64,000 nucleotides of DNA from Pseudomonas simiae (lineage in GTDB: Bacteria > Pseudomonadota > Gammaproteobacteria > Pseudomonadales > Pseudomonadaceae), in contig NZ_FOKB01000006.1 in the NCBI RefSeq assembly GCF_900111895.1, positions 1 through 64,000 of the forward strand, in the 5' to 3' direction. Shown one piece after another: positions 8,188 to 17,322 of this stretch. The translations under genes were made by a program, and so were the position numbers. Position 1 is the stretch's first letter. The number at the start of each line of letters is the position of its first letter. A model generated the notes under the pieces. The model searched no databases and was not told the DNA's origin. It was given only the letters and a program-made list of their open reading frames with translations.

Positions 8188-8898
8188 TTATGGCGTAACT
8201 TTCTTGCCGTGGGCATCCAAGCCATTCAGGTACGCCGTGATCACCTCCATGCCTCGCATCAAGTGATTGCGCAGCGTCAAGATGCTTTCCTGGGTTTTCT
8301 TCTGCGCTACCAAGTTCAACAGTTCGCGGTGGTCCTCCTGGGACGTTTCGCCCAGCCCCATGGCCTCAAGGTTGTAACGCAGGAATCGCTCTTCCTCGTT
8401 CAAACCGTGCTCCACCAGTTTAAGCAGCCGCTGGTTGGGGGCCTTGCCATAAAGCGCCATGTGGAACAGGCGATTGAGGCGTCCAATCTCGGTGTAGTCT
8501 TTTTCCTGTTCGAGGGCACAAATAAACGCCTCGGCTTCCTCGATATCGGCTTCGGTGAGCAAGGGAATCGACAGGCGCAGCGCTTCAGACTCCAGCAACA
8601 TCCGCAGTTCATAGGTCTCGGCTGAATTGTCCTCGATCAACGGTGCAACCACGGCGCCCTTGTGGGTCACCACATGCAGCAGTGACTGGGCCTCCAGTTG
8701 GCGCAAGGCTTCACGCACCGGCATGCGACTGACCCCGAACAGGCTGGCCAACTCCTGTTGGCGCATGGCAGTACCGCAGGGCAACCGACCATCCAGGATG
8801 GCGTTGCGCAAGGTTTCTTCAATCACGGAGCGAGCGAGATGGGCGGGAATAGGTCCGCTGATCTTGATGCTGTTCAAAGGGGTCGGCTTCTGCGTCAC
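8188..8898 (-). CDS. GntR-family regulator, FadR/FCD subfamily
   Basis: A 236-residue DNA-binding regulator. An N-terminal winged helix (about 15-80, with SRMPVREALRQLEAQ as recognition region) is followed by an all-helical FCD ligand-binding domain (about 90-225). I chose the GTG at 8898 because AAGGAGG stands 11 bases upstream; the longer frame would need a TTG at 8946 that falls inside a palindrome. It is divergent from the dioxygenase/ABC genes and probably controls them in response to a small acid. The 12-bp palindrome at 8936-8947 is the likely operator. Confidence 0.9.
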   Translation of the reverse strand: MTQKPTPLNSIKISGPIPAHLARSVIEETLRNAILDGRLPCGTAMRQQELASLFGVSRMPVREALRQLEAQSLLHVVTHKGAVVAPLIEDNSAETYELRMLLESEALRLSIPLLTEADIEEAEAFICALEQEKDYTEIGRLNRLFHMALYGKAPNQRLLKLVEHGLNEEERFLRYNLEAMGLGETSQEDHRELLNLVAQKKTQESILTLRNHLMRGMEVITAYLNGLDAHGKKVTP

Positions 8899-9264
8899 GG
8901 TTACGCTATCCTCCTTATTAGAATGGGCGTGGCTAATTGGATCCAATGCACACTAGAGACTGCCCGTAAGCTTGTCAAACGGGCACAGTTTCGGCTTGTA
9001 AGCGTTTCAACATAGGGCTCCCAGCGCCCACAGCCTGCATTTATGGCGCCTTACACGGGCAGGTTCATCAAACCTGCTTCAAGCGCCGACAATGCAGCAT
9101 CAAGTGTTATGGACTGAACACTTTACCGCTGTGGTTTATTGCCCTGAGCCAAGTGGCTTGGGGTTGAGCCGACACATTCCCGCATATCGTTATTCGTTAA
9201 CGGTATTTAAATAGCCGTTCTTATATCTATAAAGTCAATCTCCTGTCTGACCGGGAGTGACCTC
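8899..9264. other. 366-bp divergent control region
   Basis: No gene is visible. It separates the GntR gene from the dioxygenase operon and must contain both promoters. It holds the palindrome at 8936-8947 and a stem CTGCCCGT..ACGGGCA at about 8958-8980. The last 80 bases before the dioxygenase are AT-rich, as expected of a promoter. A GGGAG ribosome site lies just before the ATG at 9265. Confidence 0.6.
8936..8947. promoter_or_regulatory. Perfect 12-bp palindrome, candidate GntR operator
   Basis: ATTGGATCCAAT is a perfect palindrome 37 bases upstream of the GntR start codon. Its size and TTGGATCCAA core resemble operators of FCD-type GntR regulators. Autoregulation is inferred from position. 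Confidence 0.55.
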
Positions 9265-10158
9265 ATGTCCGCCACCTCTACTGTTCCAACAGCGACCGCT
9301 ACCGTCCAATCCTTCGAGATTCGTCCACTGCCCGGCAGCGTCGGCGCCGAGATCATTGGCCTGGACTTGTCGCGACCGGTCAACGACGAGGATTTTTCGC
9401 GCATTCACCGCGCGCACTTGGACCATCATGTCGTGGTGTTCCGTGACCAGCGCATCACCCCCGAGCAGCAGATCGCCTTCAGCCGTCGTTTCGGCGTGCT
9501 GCAGATCCATGTGCTCAAACAGTTCCTGCTGGCCAACCACCCGGAAATTCTGATCGTCTCCAACATCATTGAAAACGGTCAGTCCATCGGTCTGGGAGAC
9601 GCGGGCAAATTCTGGCATTCGGACCTGTCCTATAAGGAACTGCCGAGCCTGGGTTCGATGCTGCACGCCCAGGAACTGCCCTCCGAAGGTGGCGACACCT
9701 TGTTCGCCGACATGCACAAAGCCTGGGACCAATTGCCCGAACACCTGCGCACGGCCGTTGAAGGCCGCAGTGCCGCGCATTCCTACACCGCGCGCTACAG
9801 CGAGACCAAATTCGAAGGCAACTGGCGCCCCACACTGACCCCAGAGCAGCTTGCCCAGGTTGCGGAAGTCGTGCACCCCATCGTGCGTACCCATCCGGAA
9901 AACGGCCGCAAAGCGCTGTTCGTGAGCGAAGGCTTCACCACTCGAATCGTCGGGCTGCCCGAAGACGAAAGCCGCGACGTGCTGGCCCAACTCTACGCCC
10001 ACAGCGTGTTGCCGCAAAACATCTACCGCCATCAATGGCAGCCCCACGACTTGGTGTTCTGGGATAACCGCTCGCTGATTCACCTCGCTGCCGGTTGCCC
10101 AAGCCATCTACGCCGCAAGCTGTTTCGTACCACCATCCAGGGCGACGCGCCTTTCTGA
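9265..10158 (+). CDS. TauD/TfdA-family 2-oxoglutarate-dependent dioxygenase
   Basis: A 297-residue Fe(II)/2-oxoglutarate oxygenase. Iron ligands H118, D120 and H273, and 2-oxoglutarate contacts T145 and R284, keep the spacing of E. coli TauD (H99, D101, T126, H255, R266). Of the taurine-binding residues, H70 and R270 have counterparts (H82, R288), but Y73 is replaced by K85 and about 7 residues are inserted before the HxD motif. The substrate may therefore be a different sulfonate, sulfate ester or carboxylate. It heads an operon with an ABC importer, as in tauABCD, but with the dioxygenase first. Start chosen for the GGGAG site. Confidence 0.9.
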   Translation: MSATSTVPTATATVQSFEIRPLPGSVGAEIIGLDLSRPVNDEDFSRIHRAHLDHHVVVFRDQRITPEQQIAFSRRFGVLQIHVLKQFLLANHPEILIVSNIIENGQSIGLGDAGKFWHSDLSYKELPSLGSMLHAQELPSEGGDTLFADMHKAWDQLPEHLRTAVEGRSAAHSYTARYSETKFEGNWRPTLTPEQLAQVAEVVHPIVRTHPENGRKALFVSEGFTTRIVGLPEDESRDVLAQLYAHSVLPQNIYRHQWQPHDLVFWDNRSLIHLAAGCPSHLRRKLFRTTIQGDAPF

Positions 10159-10172
10159 TTCGGAGCACAAGC

Positions 10173-11198
10173 ATGTCCAGCAAAATTCCATTCGCACGGC
10201 TGGCCGCGACTGTCGGCCTGGGTGTCAGCCTGCTGGCTGGCAGCCTTGTTGCGCCGACAGCCGCGCAGGCCGAAGGCGAGATCCGCATCGCCGAACAGTT
10301 CGGCATCGTGTACCTGTTGCTCAACGTGGTGCGTGACCAGAACCTGATTGAAAAATACGGCAAGCAGCAAGGCATCGACATCAAGGTCGACTGGACACAA
10401 TTGTCCGGCGGCGCCGCCGTCAACGACGCGCTGCTCTCCGGTTCCATCGACATCGCCGGCGCCGGTGTCGGCCCGCTGCTGACCATCTGGGACCGCACCC
10501 GCGGCAAGCAGAACGTCAAGGCCGTCGCGTCCCTGGGTAACTTCCCTTACTACCTGGTGAGCAACAATCCCAAGGTCAAGACCATCGCCGATTTCACCGA
10601 GCAGGACCGCATTGCCGTGCCGGCGGTGGGCGTGTCGGTGCAGTCGCGCTTCCTGCAATACGCCGCGGCCAAGCAATGGGGCGACAAGGAATTCAATCGC
10701 CTCGACAAGTACACCGTCGCCGTCCCGCACCCGGATGCCACTGCAGCGCTGATCGCTGGCGGTACCGAGCTGACCGGGCATTTTTCCAACCCGCCGTTCC
10801 AGGACCAGGCCCTGGCCAATCCGAACGTGCATGTGGTGCTGAACACCTACGACCTGCTTGGCCCGAACTCGCCGACCGTGCTGTTTGCCACCGAAAAATT
10901 CCGCAACGACAATCCAAAAACCTACACGGCGTTCGTGGAAGCGTTGACCGAAGCCGCGCAGTTCGCCCAGCACGATAAAGGTGCTGCGGCTGACACCTAC
11001 ATCCGCGTGACCAAGGCCAAGATCGACCGTGCCGAGCTGCTGAAAATCATCGACAACCCGCAATTCGAATTCAGCGTTACGCCAAAAAACACCTACCCGC
11101 TGGCGGAATTCCTCTACCGCGTCGGCGCCATCAAGAACAAGCCTGAATCGTGGAAGGACTACTTCTTCCAGGACGCCAAGCCCCTGCAAGGAAGTTGA
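10173..11198 (+). CDS. ABC transporter periplasmic substrate-binding protein, NitT/TauT type
   Basis: A 341-residue exported protein with a Sec signal peptide (1 to about 36, ending AQA) and the SsuA/TauA/NMT1-like fold (GEIRIAEQFG, LSGGAAVNDALLSGSIDIA). It captures the substrate for the ATPase and permease that follow. The ATG at 10173, 14 bases after the dioxygenase and preceded by GGAG, gives a proper signal peptide. The ligand cannot be told from the sequence; the dioxygenase context suggests a sulfonate-like compound. Confidence 0.9.
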   Translation: MSSKIPFARLAATVGLGVSLLAGSLVAPTAAQAEGEIRIAEQFGIVYLLLNVVRDQNLIEKYGKQQGIDIKVDWTQLSGGAAVNDALLSGSIDIAGAGVGPLLTIWDRTRGKQNVKAVASLGNFPYYLVSNNPKVKTIADFTEQDRIAVPAVGVSVQSRFLQYAAAKQWGDKEFNRLDKYTVAVPHPDATAALIAGGTELTGHFSNPPFQDQALANPNVHVVLNTYDLLGPNSPTVLFATEKFRNDNPKTYTAFVEALTEAAQFAQHDKGAAADTYIRVTKAKIDRAELLKIIDNPQFEFSVTPKNTYPLAEFLYRVGAIKNKPESWKDYFFQDAKPLQGS

Positions 11199-11199
11199 G

Positions 11200-12051
11200 A
11201 TGAACGCGCCCTTGCAAGGCCACACGGCCAGCAACCTGCACACCACCGCGCCGTTGCTGGCGGTGGATCACGTCAGCCTGGAATACCGCACCCCGGAGCG
11301 CGTTGTGCGGGCAACCCATCAAGTCAGTTTCGAGATCGATCCTGCCGACCGCTACGTGTTGCTCGGCCCTTCCGGTTGCGGCAAATCAACGTTGCTCAAG
11401 TCTATCGCCGGGTTTATCAAACCGTGCGAAGGCGAGATCCGTCTGTTGGGGCAAAAGGTCGACCAACCGGGCCCGGACCGCATCGTGGTGTTCCAGGAAT
11501 TCGACCAACTGCCACCGTGGAAAACCGTAAAACAGAACGTGATGTTCCCATTGCTGGCCTCTAAAACCTTGAAGCGCGCCGAATCCGAAGAACGCGCGCT
11601 GCACTACCTCGACAAAGTCGGCCTCACGGCGTTTGCCGATGCCTATCCCCACACGCTTTCCGGCGGTATGAAAGCCCGTGTCGCCATCGCCCGCGCCTTG
11701 GCCATGCAGCCGAAAATCCTGCTGATGGACGAGCCCTTCGCTGCTCTCGATGCCCTGACCCGGCGCAAGATGCAGGAAGAATTGCTGCTGCTCTGGGAAG
11801 AGGTGCGTTTCACCCTGTTGTTCGTCACCCACTCCATCGAAGAAGCGCTGGTGGTGGGCAATCGCATTCTGTTGCTGTCGCCTCATCCGGGGCGCGTGCG
11901 CGCGGAAATCCACAGCCATCAATATGACCTGCACAGTCTCGGTGGCGTGGAGTTCCAGGCATCGGCGCGGCGTATCCATCGCTTGCTGTTCGATGAAGCG
12001 CCCGAGGCCGAACGTGAATTGGGTTTCGCTGATATCCGCATCGCGTATTAA
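11200..12051 (+). CDS. ABC transporter ATP-binding protein, NitT/TauT type
   Basis: A 283-residue cytoplasmic ATPase that powers import. Walker A GPSGCGKST (56-64), the Q-loop Q99, signature LSGGM (153-157) and Walker B ILLMDEP (173-179) are intact. It begins one base after the binding-protein stop. The C-terminal 60 residues match the extension seen in SsuB/TauB-like ATPases. Confidence 0.92.
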   Translation: MNAPLQGHTASNLHTTAPLLAVDHVSLEYRTPERVVRATHQVSFEIDPADRYVLLGPSGCGKSTLLKSIAGFIKPCEGEIRLLGQKVDQPGPDRIVVFQEFDQLPPWKTVKQNVMFPLLASKTLKRAESEERALHYLDKVGLTAFADAYPHTLSGGMKARVAIARALAMQPKILLMDEPFAALDALTRRKMQEELLLLWEEVRFTLLFVTHSIEEALVVGNRILLLSPHPGRVRAEIHSHQYDLHSLGGVEFQASARRIHRLLFDEAPEAERELGFADIRIAY

Positions 12052-12062
12052 GGGGAGCATCC

Positions 12063-12911
12063 ATGCGCCAGGAATATGAAATCACCCTAGAACCGCTGAT
12101 CAGCGTCCCCGTGGAGCGCGAACTGCCCCTGCGCCAACGCCTGTGGCAACAAGGTTGGCTGCGCAAGGGCCTGATCCTGGTGGTACTCGCGATCCTTTGG
12201 GAAGTCGTTGCGCGCTACCAGAATAATGACCTGTTGTTGCCGAGCTTCTTGCAGACCTTTCATGCGCTGTACGACGGCTTGCTCAGCGGCGAGTTGCTCA
12301 GCAAGGTCAGCATCTCGCTGGTGGTGCTGATCAAGGGTTACTTGATCGGCATCGTACTGGCGTTTGCCCTGACCACCTTGGCGGTATCGACCCAACTGGG
12401 CCGCGATCTGCTGAGCACCCTGACCTCGATGTTCAACCCGCTGCCGGCCATTGCATTGCTGCCGCTGGCGCTGCTGTGGTTTGGCTTGGGGCAGAACAGC
12501 CTGATCTTCGTGCTGGTGCATTCGGTGCTGTGGGCGCTGGCGCTCAACACGTATTCCGGGTTCCTCGGCGTGTCCGAAACCCTGCGTATGGCTGGGCGCA
12601 ACTATGGCCTCAAGGGCATGCGTTTTGTGCTGTTCATCCTGATCCCGGCGGCGCTGCCGTCGATCCTCGCGGGCCTCAAGATCGGCTGGGCATTTGCCTG
12701 GCGCACCCTGATCGCCGCCGAGTTGGTGTTCGGTGCCACCAGCGGCAAGGGTGGCCTGGGGTGGTACATCTTCCAGAATCGTAACGAGCTGTACACCGAC
12801 AAGGTGTTTGCCGGTCTGGCAGTCGTGATCCTGATCGGCCTGCTCGTGGAAAACCTGGTGTTTGACACCTTTGAGCGCCTGACCGTGAAGCGTTGGGGTA
12901 TGCAGCGCTAA
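12063..12911 (+). CDS. ABC transporter permease, NitT/TauT type
   Basis: A 282-residue inner-membrane protein with about six membrane helices starting near residue 33. The EAA-type loop (ETLRMAGRNYGLKG..IPAALPSILAGLK) that contacts the ATPase is present. Last gene of the dioxygenase-importer operon, with a GGGGAG ribosome site before the ATG. Confidence 0.92.
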   Translation: MRQEYEITLEPLISVPVERELPLRQRLWQQGWLRKGLILVVLAILWEVVARYQNNDLLLPSFLQTFHALYDGLLSGELLSKVSISLVVLIKGYLIGIVLAFALTTLAVSTQLGRDLLSTLTSMFNPLPAIALLPLALLWFGLGQNSLIFVLVHSVLWALALNTYSGFLGVSETLRMAGRNYGLKGMRFVLFILIPAALPSILAGLKIGWAFAWRTLIAAELVFGATSGKGGLGWYIFQNRNELYTDKVFAGLAVVILIGLLVENLVFDTFERLTVKRWGMQR

Positions 12912-13010
12912 ACACGAATGATTGCTCTTTGTCCGCCGTGAAGCCGATAATGCCGGCGGAATCTGGCGCCGCCCTGGCGTCAGGTGTGCCTCGTAAAAGG
13001 ATTTACAACG

Positions 13011-13637
13011 ATGCGGTTTTTTGTCTTGGCAGCGGCCTTGCTATTGTCGACCTCGGTTTTCGCGGAGTTCGTGCCCGAGCCGGTCAGCATGCCCAAGCCG
13101 CTTTACCCCAGCAACCTGACCTTCACCCAAGGGCATGCGCGTATCAGCCTGAATATTCACAACGACGGTACGGTCAGCGATGTCAAAGCGCTCAGCGCCA
13201 CCAAGCCGGCGTTTGGTGCAGCCGCCGTCGCTGCGGCCACACTCTGGCGCTTCAAGCCTTGGACAGTAACTGCCGATCGGCCTGCGGTACTCGACGCGCA
13301 GAACGATATGATTTTCACGCCCGAAGCGCCAAGGAAGGAAACGATTCAACTGACCTTCACGCAAACCACTTACCAATCCTGCAGCGCACTGACCGAAGAA
13401 GTCAGCCAGTTCCGTCGCGACCATCCCACCCGCCCGTTGATCGCGATGAAGAGCTTTGCCATTACCCGGGTAGCGGTGATGTTCCCGGCGCTAAGCGGTA
13501 AAAGCGATTACAACGAAGGCCTGACCCGTGCCGACGAACTGGAAAACGCCCTGCCGGAAATCGTGCGTAAGTGCCAGGCTCATCCCAAAGCCACCTACGC
13601 GGACTACCTGCCCCGTAACCTGAAGCGCTACCTGTAA
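13011..13637 (+). CDS. Periplasmic protein with TonB C-terminal-like domain
   Basis: A 208-residue exported protein. The signal peptide (about 1-18, cleaved after VFA) is followed by a region (about 25-90) with the PLYP..G.A.ISLNIHNDGTV.D pattern of TonB C-terminal domains. It lacks the usual membrane anchor and proline-rich stretch of a working TonB, so I do not call it an energy transducer. The C-terminal half has two cysteines and is unassigned. The ATG at 13011 has AAAGGA upstream. Confidence 0.75.
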   Translation: MRFFVLAAALLLSTSVFAEFVPEPVSMPKPLYPSNLTFTQGHARISLNIHNDGTVSDVKALSATKPAFGAAAVAAATLWRFKPWTVTADRPAVLDAQNDMIFTPEAPRKETIQLTFTQTTYQSCSALTEEVSQFRRDHPTRPLIAMKSFAITRVAVMFPALSGKSDYNEGLTRADELENALPEIVRKCQAHPKATYADYLPRNLKRYL

Positions 13638-13689
13638 AGCCTGCTACGATTGCGCCCAGTTCACTCCCCATTGGTCACGAGTGCTTGGC

Positions 13690-14610
13690 ATGCAATTACC
13701 GGACATGAACCTGCTGGTCGCCCTCGACGCCTTGCTCGACGAGGGCAGTGTGGTTGGCGCCGCGCGCCGCATGAACCTCAGCCCGGCGGCCATGAGCCGC
13801 ACCCTCACGCGTATCCGCGAAGCCGTCGGCGACCCGATCCTGGTGCGCGCCGGTCGCGGCCTGGTGCCAACGCCCAAGGCTCTGCAGTTGCAAGGCCAGG
13901 TGCGCAACGTGGTGGAACAAGCGGCGCTGTTGTTCCGTTCCGCGGACCAAGTGGATTTGAGTACGTTGCGCCGTCGTTTCAGCGTGCGCGCCAACGACTT
14001 TTTCATCGGCGTGTACGGCGGTCGACTGTTCGACACCATGGAACGCATGGCGCCGCTGTGCGAGCTGTGCTTCGTGCCCGAAGGCGATACCGACGACGAG
14101 GCCCTGCGTGAAGGTCGCCTGGATTTGCGCGTGAGCAACACCATGCCGGTCACTCCCGAAGTGAAGGTGCAGAACCTGTTCTCCACCACCTTCGTCGGCC
14201 TGGCACGGGAAGACCATCCGTTGTTCGACGAAGACATCACCGCCGCACGCTTTGCCAGTTACTCCCATATCAGCATCTCGCGGCGCGGCATTGCCCGTGG
14301 GCCGATCGACACCGCGCTGAGTGCTCAGGGCTTGGAACGTCGTGTGGCAATGATCGCCCCAGGCTTTCACGGCGCGATGTTCATGCTGCCCGATTCCGAC
14401 TTGCTGCTGCCGGTGCCCAAGGAAGCGCTGTTGAGCGCCAATCGCCTGAAACTGCCCCTGCGCTCGTTCGCCCTGCCGATCTCGTTGCCGACGCTGGTGC
14501 TTGCCCAATCCTGGCACCCGCGATTCGATAAAGACCCTGCTCACAAATGGCTGCGTGAAACCATGCGCGAGAGTTGTCACGCCACTTGGCTTGAAGCACA
14601 GCCTGTTTGA
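13690..14610 (+). CDS. LysR-family transcriptional regulator
   Basis: A 306-residue regulator with an N-terminal winged helix (about 4-62; VVGAARRMNLSPAAMSRTLTRIR) and a C-terminal periplasmic-binding-like sensor domain. It precedes the DHA2-type pump operon on the same strand by about 100 bases and is a plausible local regulator of it. The start is uncertain: GTG at 13681, ATG at 13690 or ATG at 13705; I prefer 13690 because MQLPDMNLLVALD is a common beginning in this subfamily. Confidence 0.88.
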   Translation: MQLPDMNLLVALDALLDEGSVVGAARRMNLSPAAMSRTLTRIREAVGDPILVRAGRGLVPTPKALQLQGQVRNVVEQAALLFRSADQVDLSTLRRRFSVRANDFFIGVYGGRLFDTMERMAPLCELCFVPEGDTDDEALREGRLDLRVSNTMPVTPEVKVQNLFSTTFVGLAREDHPLFDEDITAARFASYSHISISRRGIARGPIDTALSAQGLERRVAMIAPGFHGAMFMLPDSDLLLPVPKEALLSANRLKLPLRSFALPISLPTLVLAQSWHPRFDKDPAHKWLRETMRESCHATWLEAQPV

Positions 14611-14712
14611 TCGTTGCGTTTGGTGCACTTATACCCTTCCAACAAGTAACTTTTTGTCATGTGTGTGCCTGATTAAACTGCTCAGGTATTCAACATCCCG
14701 AGTTACCTGTTC

Positions 14713-16248
14713 ATGACCTCCCTCGCTGCCCCCACCCTTGCGGCCGCAGCCAAACCCACCGCGATGACCCCACCCGTATTCGGCCCGCGCATCATCATCG
14801 GGCTGGTCGGCGTGTTGCTGGCGGTGCTGGTCTCTGGCCTCAACGAGATGGTCACCAAAGTGGCCCTCGCGGACATTCGCGGTGCGCTGTACATAGGCTT
14901 TGACGAAGGCACCTGGCTGGTCGCGGCGTACACCGCGACTTCCGTGGCGGCCATGGCGTTTGCGCCCTGGTGTTCGGTGACCTTTTCCCTGCGCCGTTTC
15001 ACCTTGTGTGCCATCGGCCTGTTCACTGCGCTGGGCATCTTGTGTCCGTTCGCGCCGAACTACGAAAGCCTGTTGGTGCTGCGCACTGTGCAAGGCCTGG
15101 CCGGTGGTGCGTTGCCGCCGATGCTGATGACCGTGGCTCTGCGGTTCTTGCCGGCCAACGTCAAGCTGTACGGCTTGGCCGGCTACGCACTCACCGCCAC
15201 CTTCGGCCCGAGCCTGGGCACGCCGCTGGCGGCGCTATGGACCGAGTATGTTGGCTGGCAGTGGGCGTTCTGGCAGATCGTCGCGCCGTGCCTGCTGGCC
15301 ATGATCGCCGTGGCCTACGGACTGCCGCAGGATCCGATTCGGTTGGAGCGTTTCAAGCAGTTCAACTGGCGCGGCTTGCTGCTGGGTTTCCCGGCGATCT
15401 GCATGCTGGTCATCGGCATTCTGCAAGGCAACCGCCTGGACTGGTTCGAGTCGGGCCTGATCACCTTCCTGTTAGGGGGCGGTGGCGTGTTGCTGGTGCT
15501 GTTCATGGTGAATGAATGGTCGCAGCCCATCCCCTTCTTCAAGCTGCAGATGCTCGGTCTGCGCAACCTGTCGTTCGCCCTGATTGTGCTGGCGGGCGTA
15601 CTGATGGTGCTGACCTCGGTGATCATCATCCCGTCGAGTTTTCTCGCTCAGGTCCAGGGCTACCGTCCGCTGCAAACCGCGCCCGTGATGCTGTTGATGG
15701 CGATACCGCAGTTGATTGCGCTGCCGCTGGTGGCGGCGCTGTGCAACCTGCGTTGGGTCGATTGCCGATGGGTGCTGGGGATCGGCCTGGGCATGCTGGT
15801 GCTGTGCTGTGTGGGCAGCGCGCACCTGACTTCGGAATGGATTCGCGACGATTTCTACGGCCTCTACCTGCTGCAGATCTTCGGGCAACCGATGGCCGTG
15901 TTGCCGTTGCTGATGCTTTCCACCGGCAGTATCCAGCCAATGGATGGTCCGTTCGCCTCAGCCTGGTTCAACACCATCAAGGGGCTGGCCGCCGTGATCG
16001 CCACTGGCGTGCTCGATACCTTGACCACCCAGCGCCTGCATTTTCACTCGACCATGTTGGTCGACCGCCTGGGCAATTCCCCCCTGGCCGACGGCGATGC
16101 GCCGGGCCTGGCGCACCGCCTGCATGAGCAGGCCGTGGTGCTGACCTCTTCGGATCTCTATTACGTCATGGCCGCGGTCGCGGTGGCGTTGATCCTGCTG
16201 ATTTTCTGGATGCCCACGCGGATCTTTCCGCCTCGCGCACCGACTTGA
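14713..16248 (+). CDS. MFS drug/compound efflux transporter, DHA2 (EmrB/QacA) family
   Basis: A 511-residue inner-membrane proton antiporter of the 14-helix DHA2 family, the usual length for EmrB. It is followed by an EmrA-like adaptor and an outer-membrane channel, so the three form one pump that spans the envelope. The N-terminal 30 residues are cytoplasmic and Ala/Pro-rich. Likely substrates are hydrophobic or aromatic toxic compounds, but the sequence does not say which. Confidence 0.9.
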   Translation: MTSLAAPTLAAAAKPTAMTPPVFGPRIIIGLVGVLLAVLVSGLNEMVTKVALADIRGALYIGFDEGTWLVAAYTATSVAAMAFAPWCSVTFSLRRFTLCAIGLFTALGILCPFAPNYESLLVLRTVQGLAGGALPPMLMTVALRFLPANVKLYGLAGYALTATFGPSLGTPLAALWTEYVGWQWAFWQIVAPCLLAMIAVAYGLPQDPIRLERFKQFNWRGLLLGFPAICMLVIGILQGNRLDWFESGLITFLLGGGGVLLVLFMVNEWSQPIPFFKLQMLGLRNLSFALIVLAGVLMVLTSVIIIPSSFLAQVQGYRPLQTAPVMLLMAIPQLIALPLVAALCNLRWVDCRWVLGIGLGMLVLCCVGSAHLTSEWIRDDFYGLYLLQIFGQPMAVLPLLMLSTGSIQPMDGPFASAWFNTIKGLAAVIATGVLDTLTTQRLHFHSTMLVDRLGNSPLADGDAPGLAHRLHEQAVVLTSSDLYYVMAAVAVALILLIFWMPTRIFPPRAPT

Positions 16249-16263
16249 TAGAAAGGACTGTTC

Positions 16264-17322
16264 ATGAAACGCAAAGACAAAATTGCCGTCTCCGTCATCG
16301 CCGTGTTTGCCGTCGGCGTGCTGGTGTACCTGGTCGCGCCGGGTGTGCTGGGCAGCAAGCGCCAGACCACCAACGACGCGTTCGTCGCCGCTGACTTCAC
16401 CCTGGTGGCGCCGCGCGTGGCCGGCTTTATCAAGGAAGTGCTGGTGGAAGACAACCAGCGTGTCAAAGCCGGGCAACTGCTGGCATTGATCGACGACCGC
16501 GACTTCCGCGCTGCCGCCCAGGCGGCTGATGCCGATACGTTGGTGGCGCAGGCCCAGCTGAAAAATGCCACCGCCACCTTGGAACGCCAAAGCTCGGTCA
16601 TCGCCCAGGCCCAGGCCACCGTCGCGGCGGATCGCGCCGAAATGGCCTTCGCCGAACACGAACTCAATCGCTACAACCACCTTGCCGGTGTCGGCGCGGG
16701 CACTGTGCAGAACGCCCAGCAAGCCAAGACCCGTATCGACCAGGCCACCGCGCGGCTGGCGAATGCCACGGCGGTGCTGGCGGCCGAACGCAAGCAAGTG
16801 GAAATCCTCACCGCCCAGCGCGATGCCGCCGAGGGCGGGCTCAAACGCGCCCAAGCCGCGCTGGAACTGGCCAGCTTTCAACTCTCGTACACGCGCATCG
16901 TCGCGCCGGTGGATGGCATGGTCGGCGAGCGTGCGGTGCGCGTGGGCGCGTATGTCACGCCGGGCAGCAAGATCCTCGCGGTCGTGCCGCTGGAAGAGGC
17001 GTACGTGGTGGCCAACTTCCAGGAAACCCAACTCTCCCATATGCGTGCCGGCCAAGCCGTGCAGGTGCGTGTTGACAGCCTCGACGGCGAATTGCTCAAC
17101 GGTCATCTGGAGAGCCTTGCACCCGCGACGGGCGTGACGTTTGCCTCGGTCAAACCGGATAACGCCACCGGCAACTTCACCAAGGTGGTGCAGCGCATTC
17201 CGGTGAAAATCGTCCTCGAACCCAACCAGGCACACACCGAGCGCCTGCGGGTCGGCATGTCGGTGGAAGCCAGCGTCGACACCCAGTCGGTCGCGCAGAC
17301 GCGTGAGGTAGCCCAGCAATGA
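16264..17322 (+). CDS. HlyD/EmrA-family membrane fusion protein
   Basis: A 352-residue periplasmic adaptor with one N-terminal membrane helix (about 8-26), a biotinyl-lipoyl-like domain, a long alpha-helical hairpin rich in Ala/Gln (about 85-195) and a beta-barrel. It should link the MFS pump to the outer-membrane channel. An AAAGG site precedes the ATG; it overlaps the next gene by ATGA. Confidence 0.92.
   Translation: MKRKDKIAVSVIAVFAVGVLVYLVAPGVLGSKRQTTNDAFVAADFTLVAPRVAGFIKEVLVEDNQRVKAGQLLALIDDRDFRAAAQAADADTLVAQAQLKNATATLERQSSVIAQAQATVAADRAEMAFAEHELNRYNHLAGVGAGTVQNAQQAKTRIDQATARLANATAVLAAERKQVEILTAQRDAAEGGLKRAQAALELASFQLSYTRIVAPVDGMVGERAVRVGAYVTPGSKILAVVPLEEAYVVANFQETQLSHMRAGQAVQVRVDSLDGELLNGHLESLAPATGVTFASVKPDNATGNFTKVVQRIPVKIVLEPNQAHTERLRVGMSVEASVDTQSVAQTREVAQQ

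Noticed and set aside
9265..12911. Naming the operon tauABCD
   Set aside because: Gene order differs, and the dioxygenase appears to lack the TauD Y73 equivalent, so taurine as substrate is not supported enough for gene symbols.
13011..13637. Calling this gene a working TonB energy transducer
   Set aside because: It lacks the N-terminal membrane anchor that stays in place and the proline-rich spacer; only the C-terminal-like fold is suggested.
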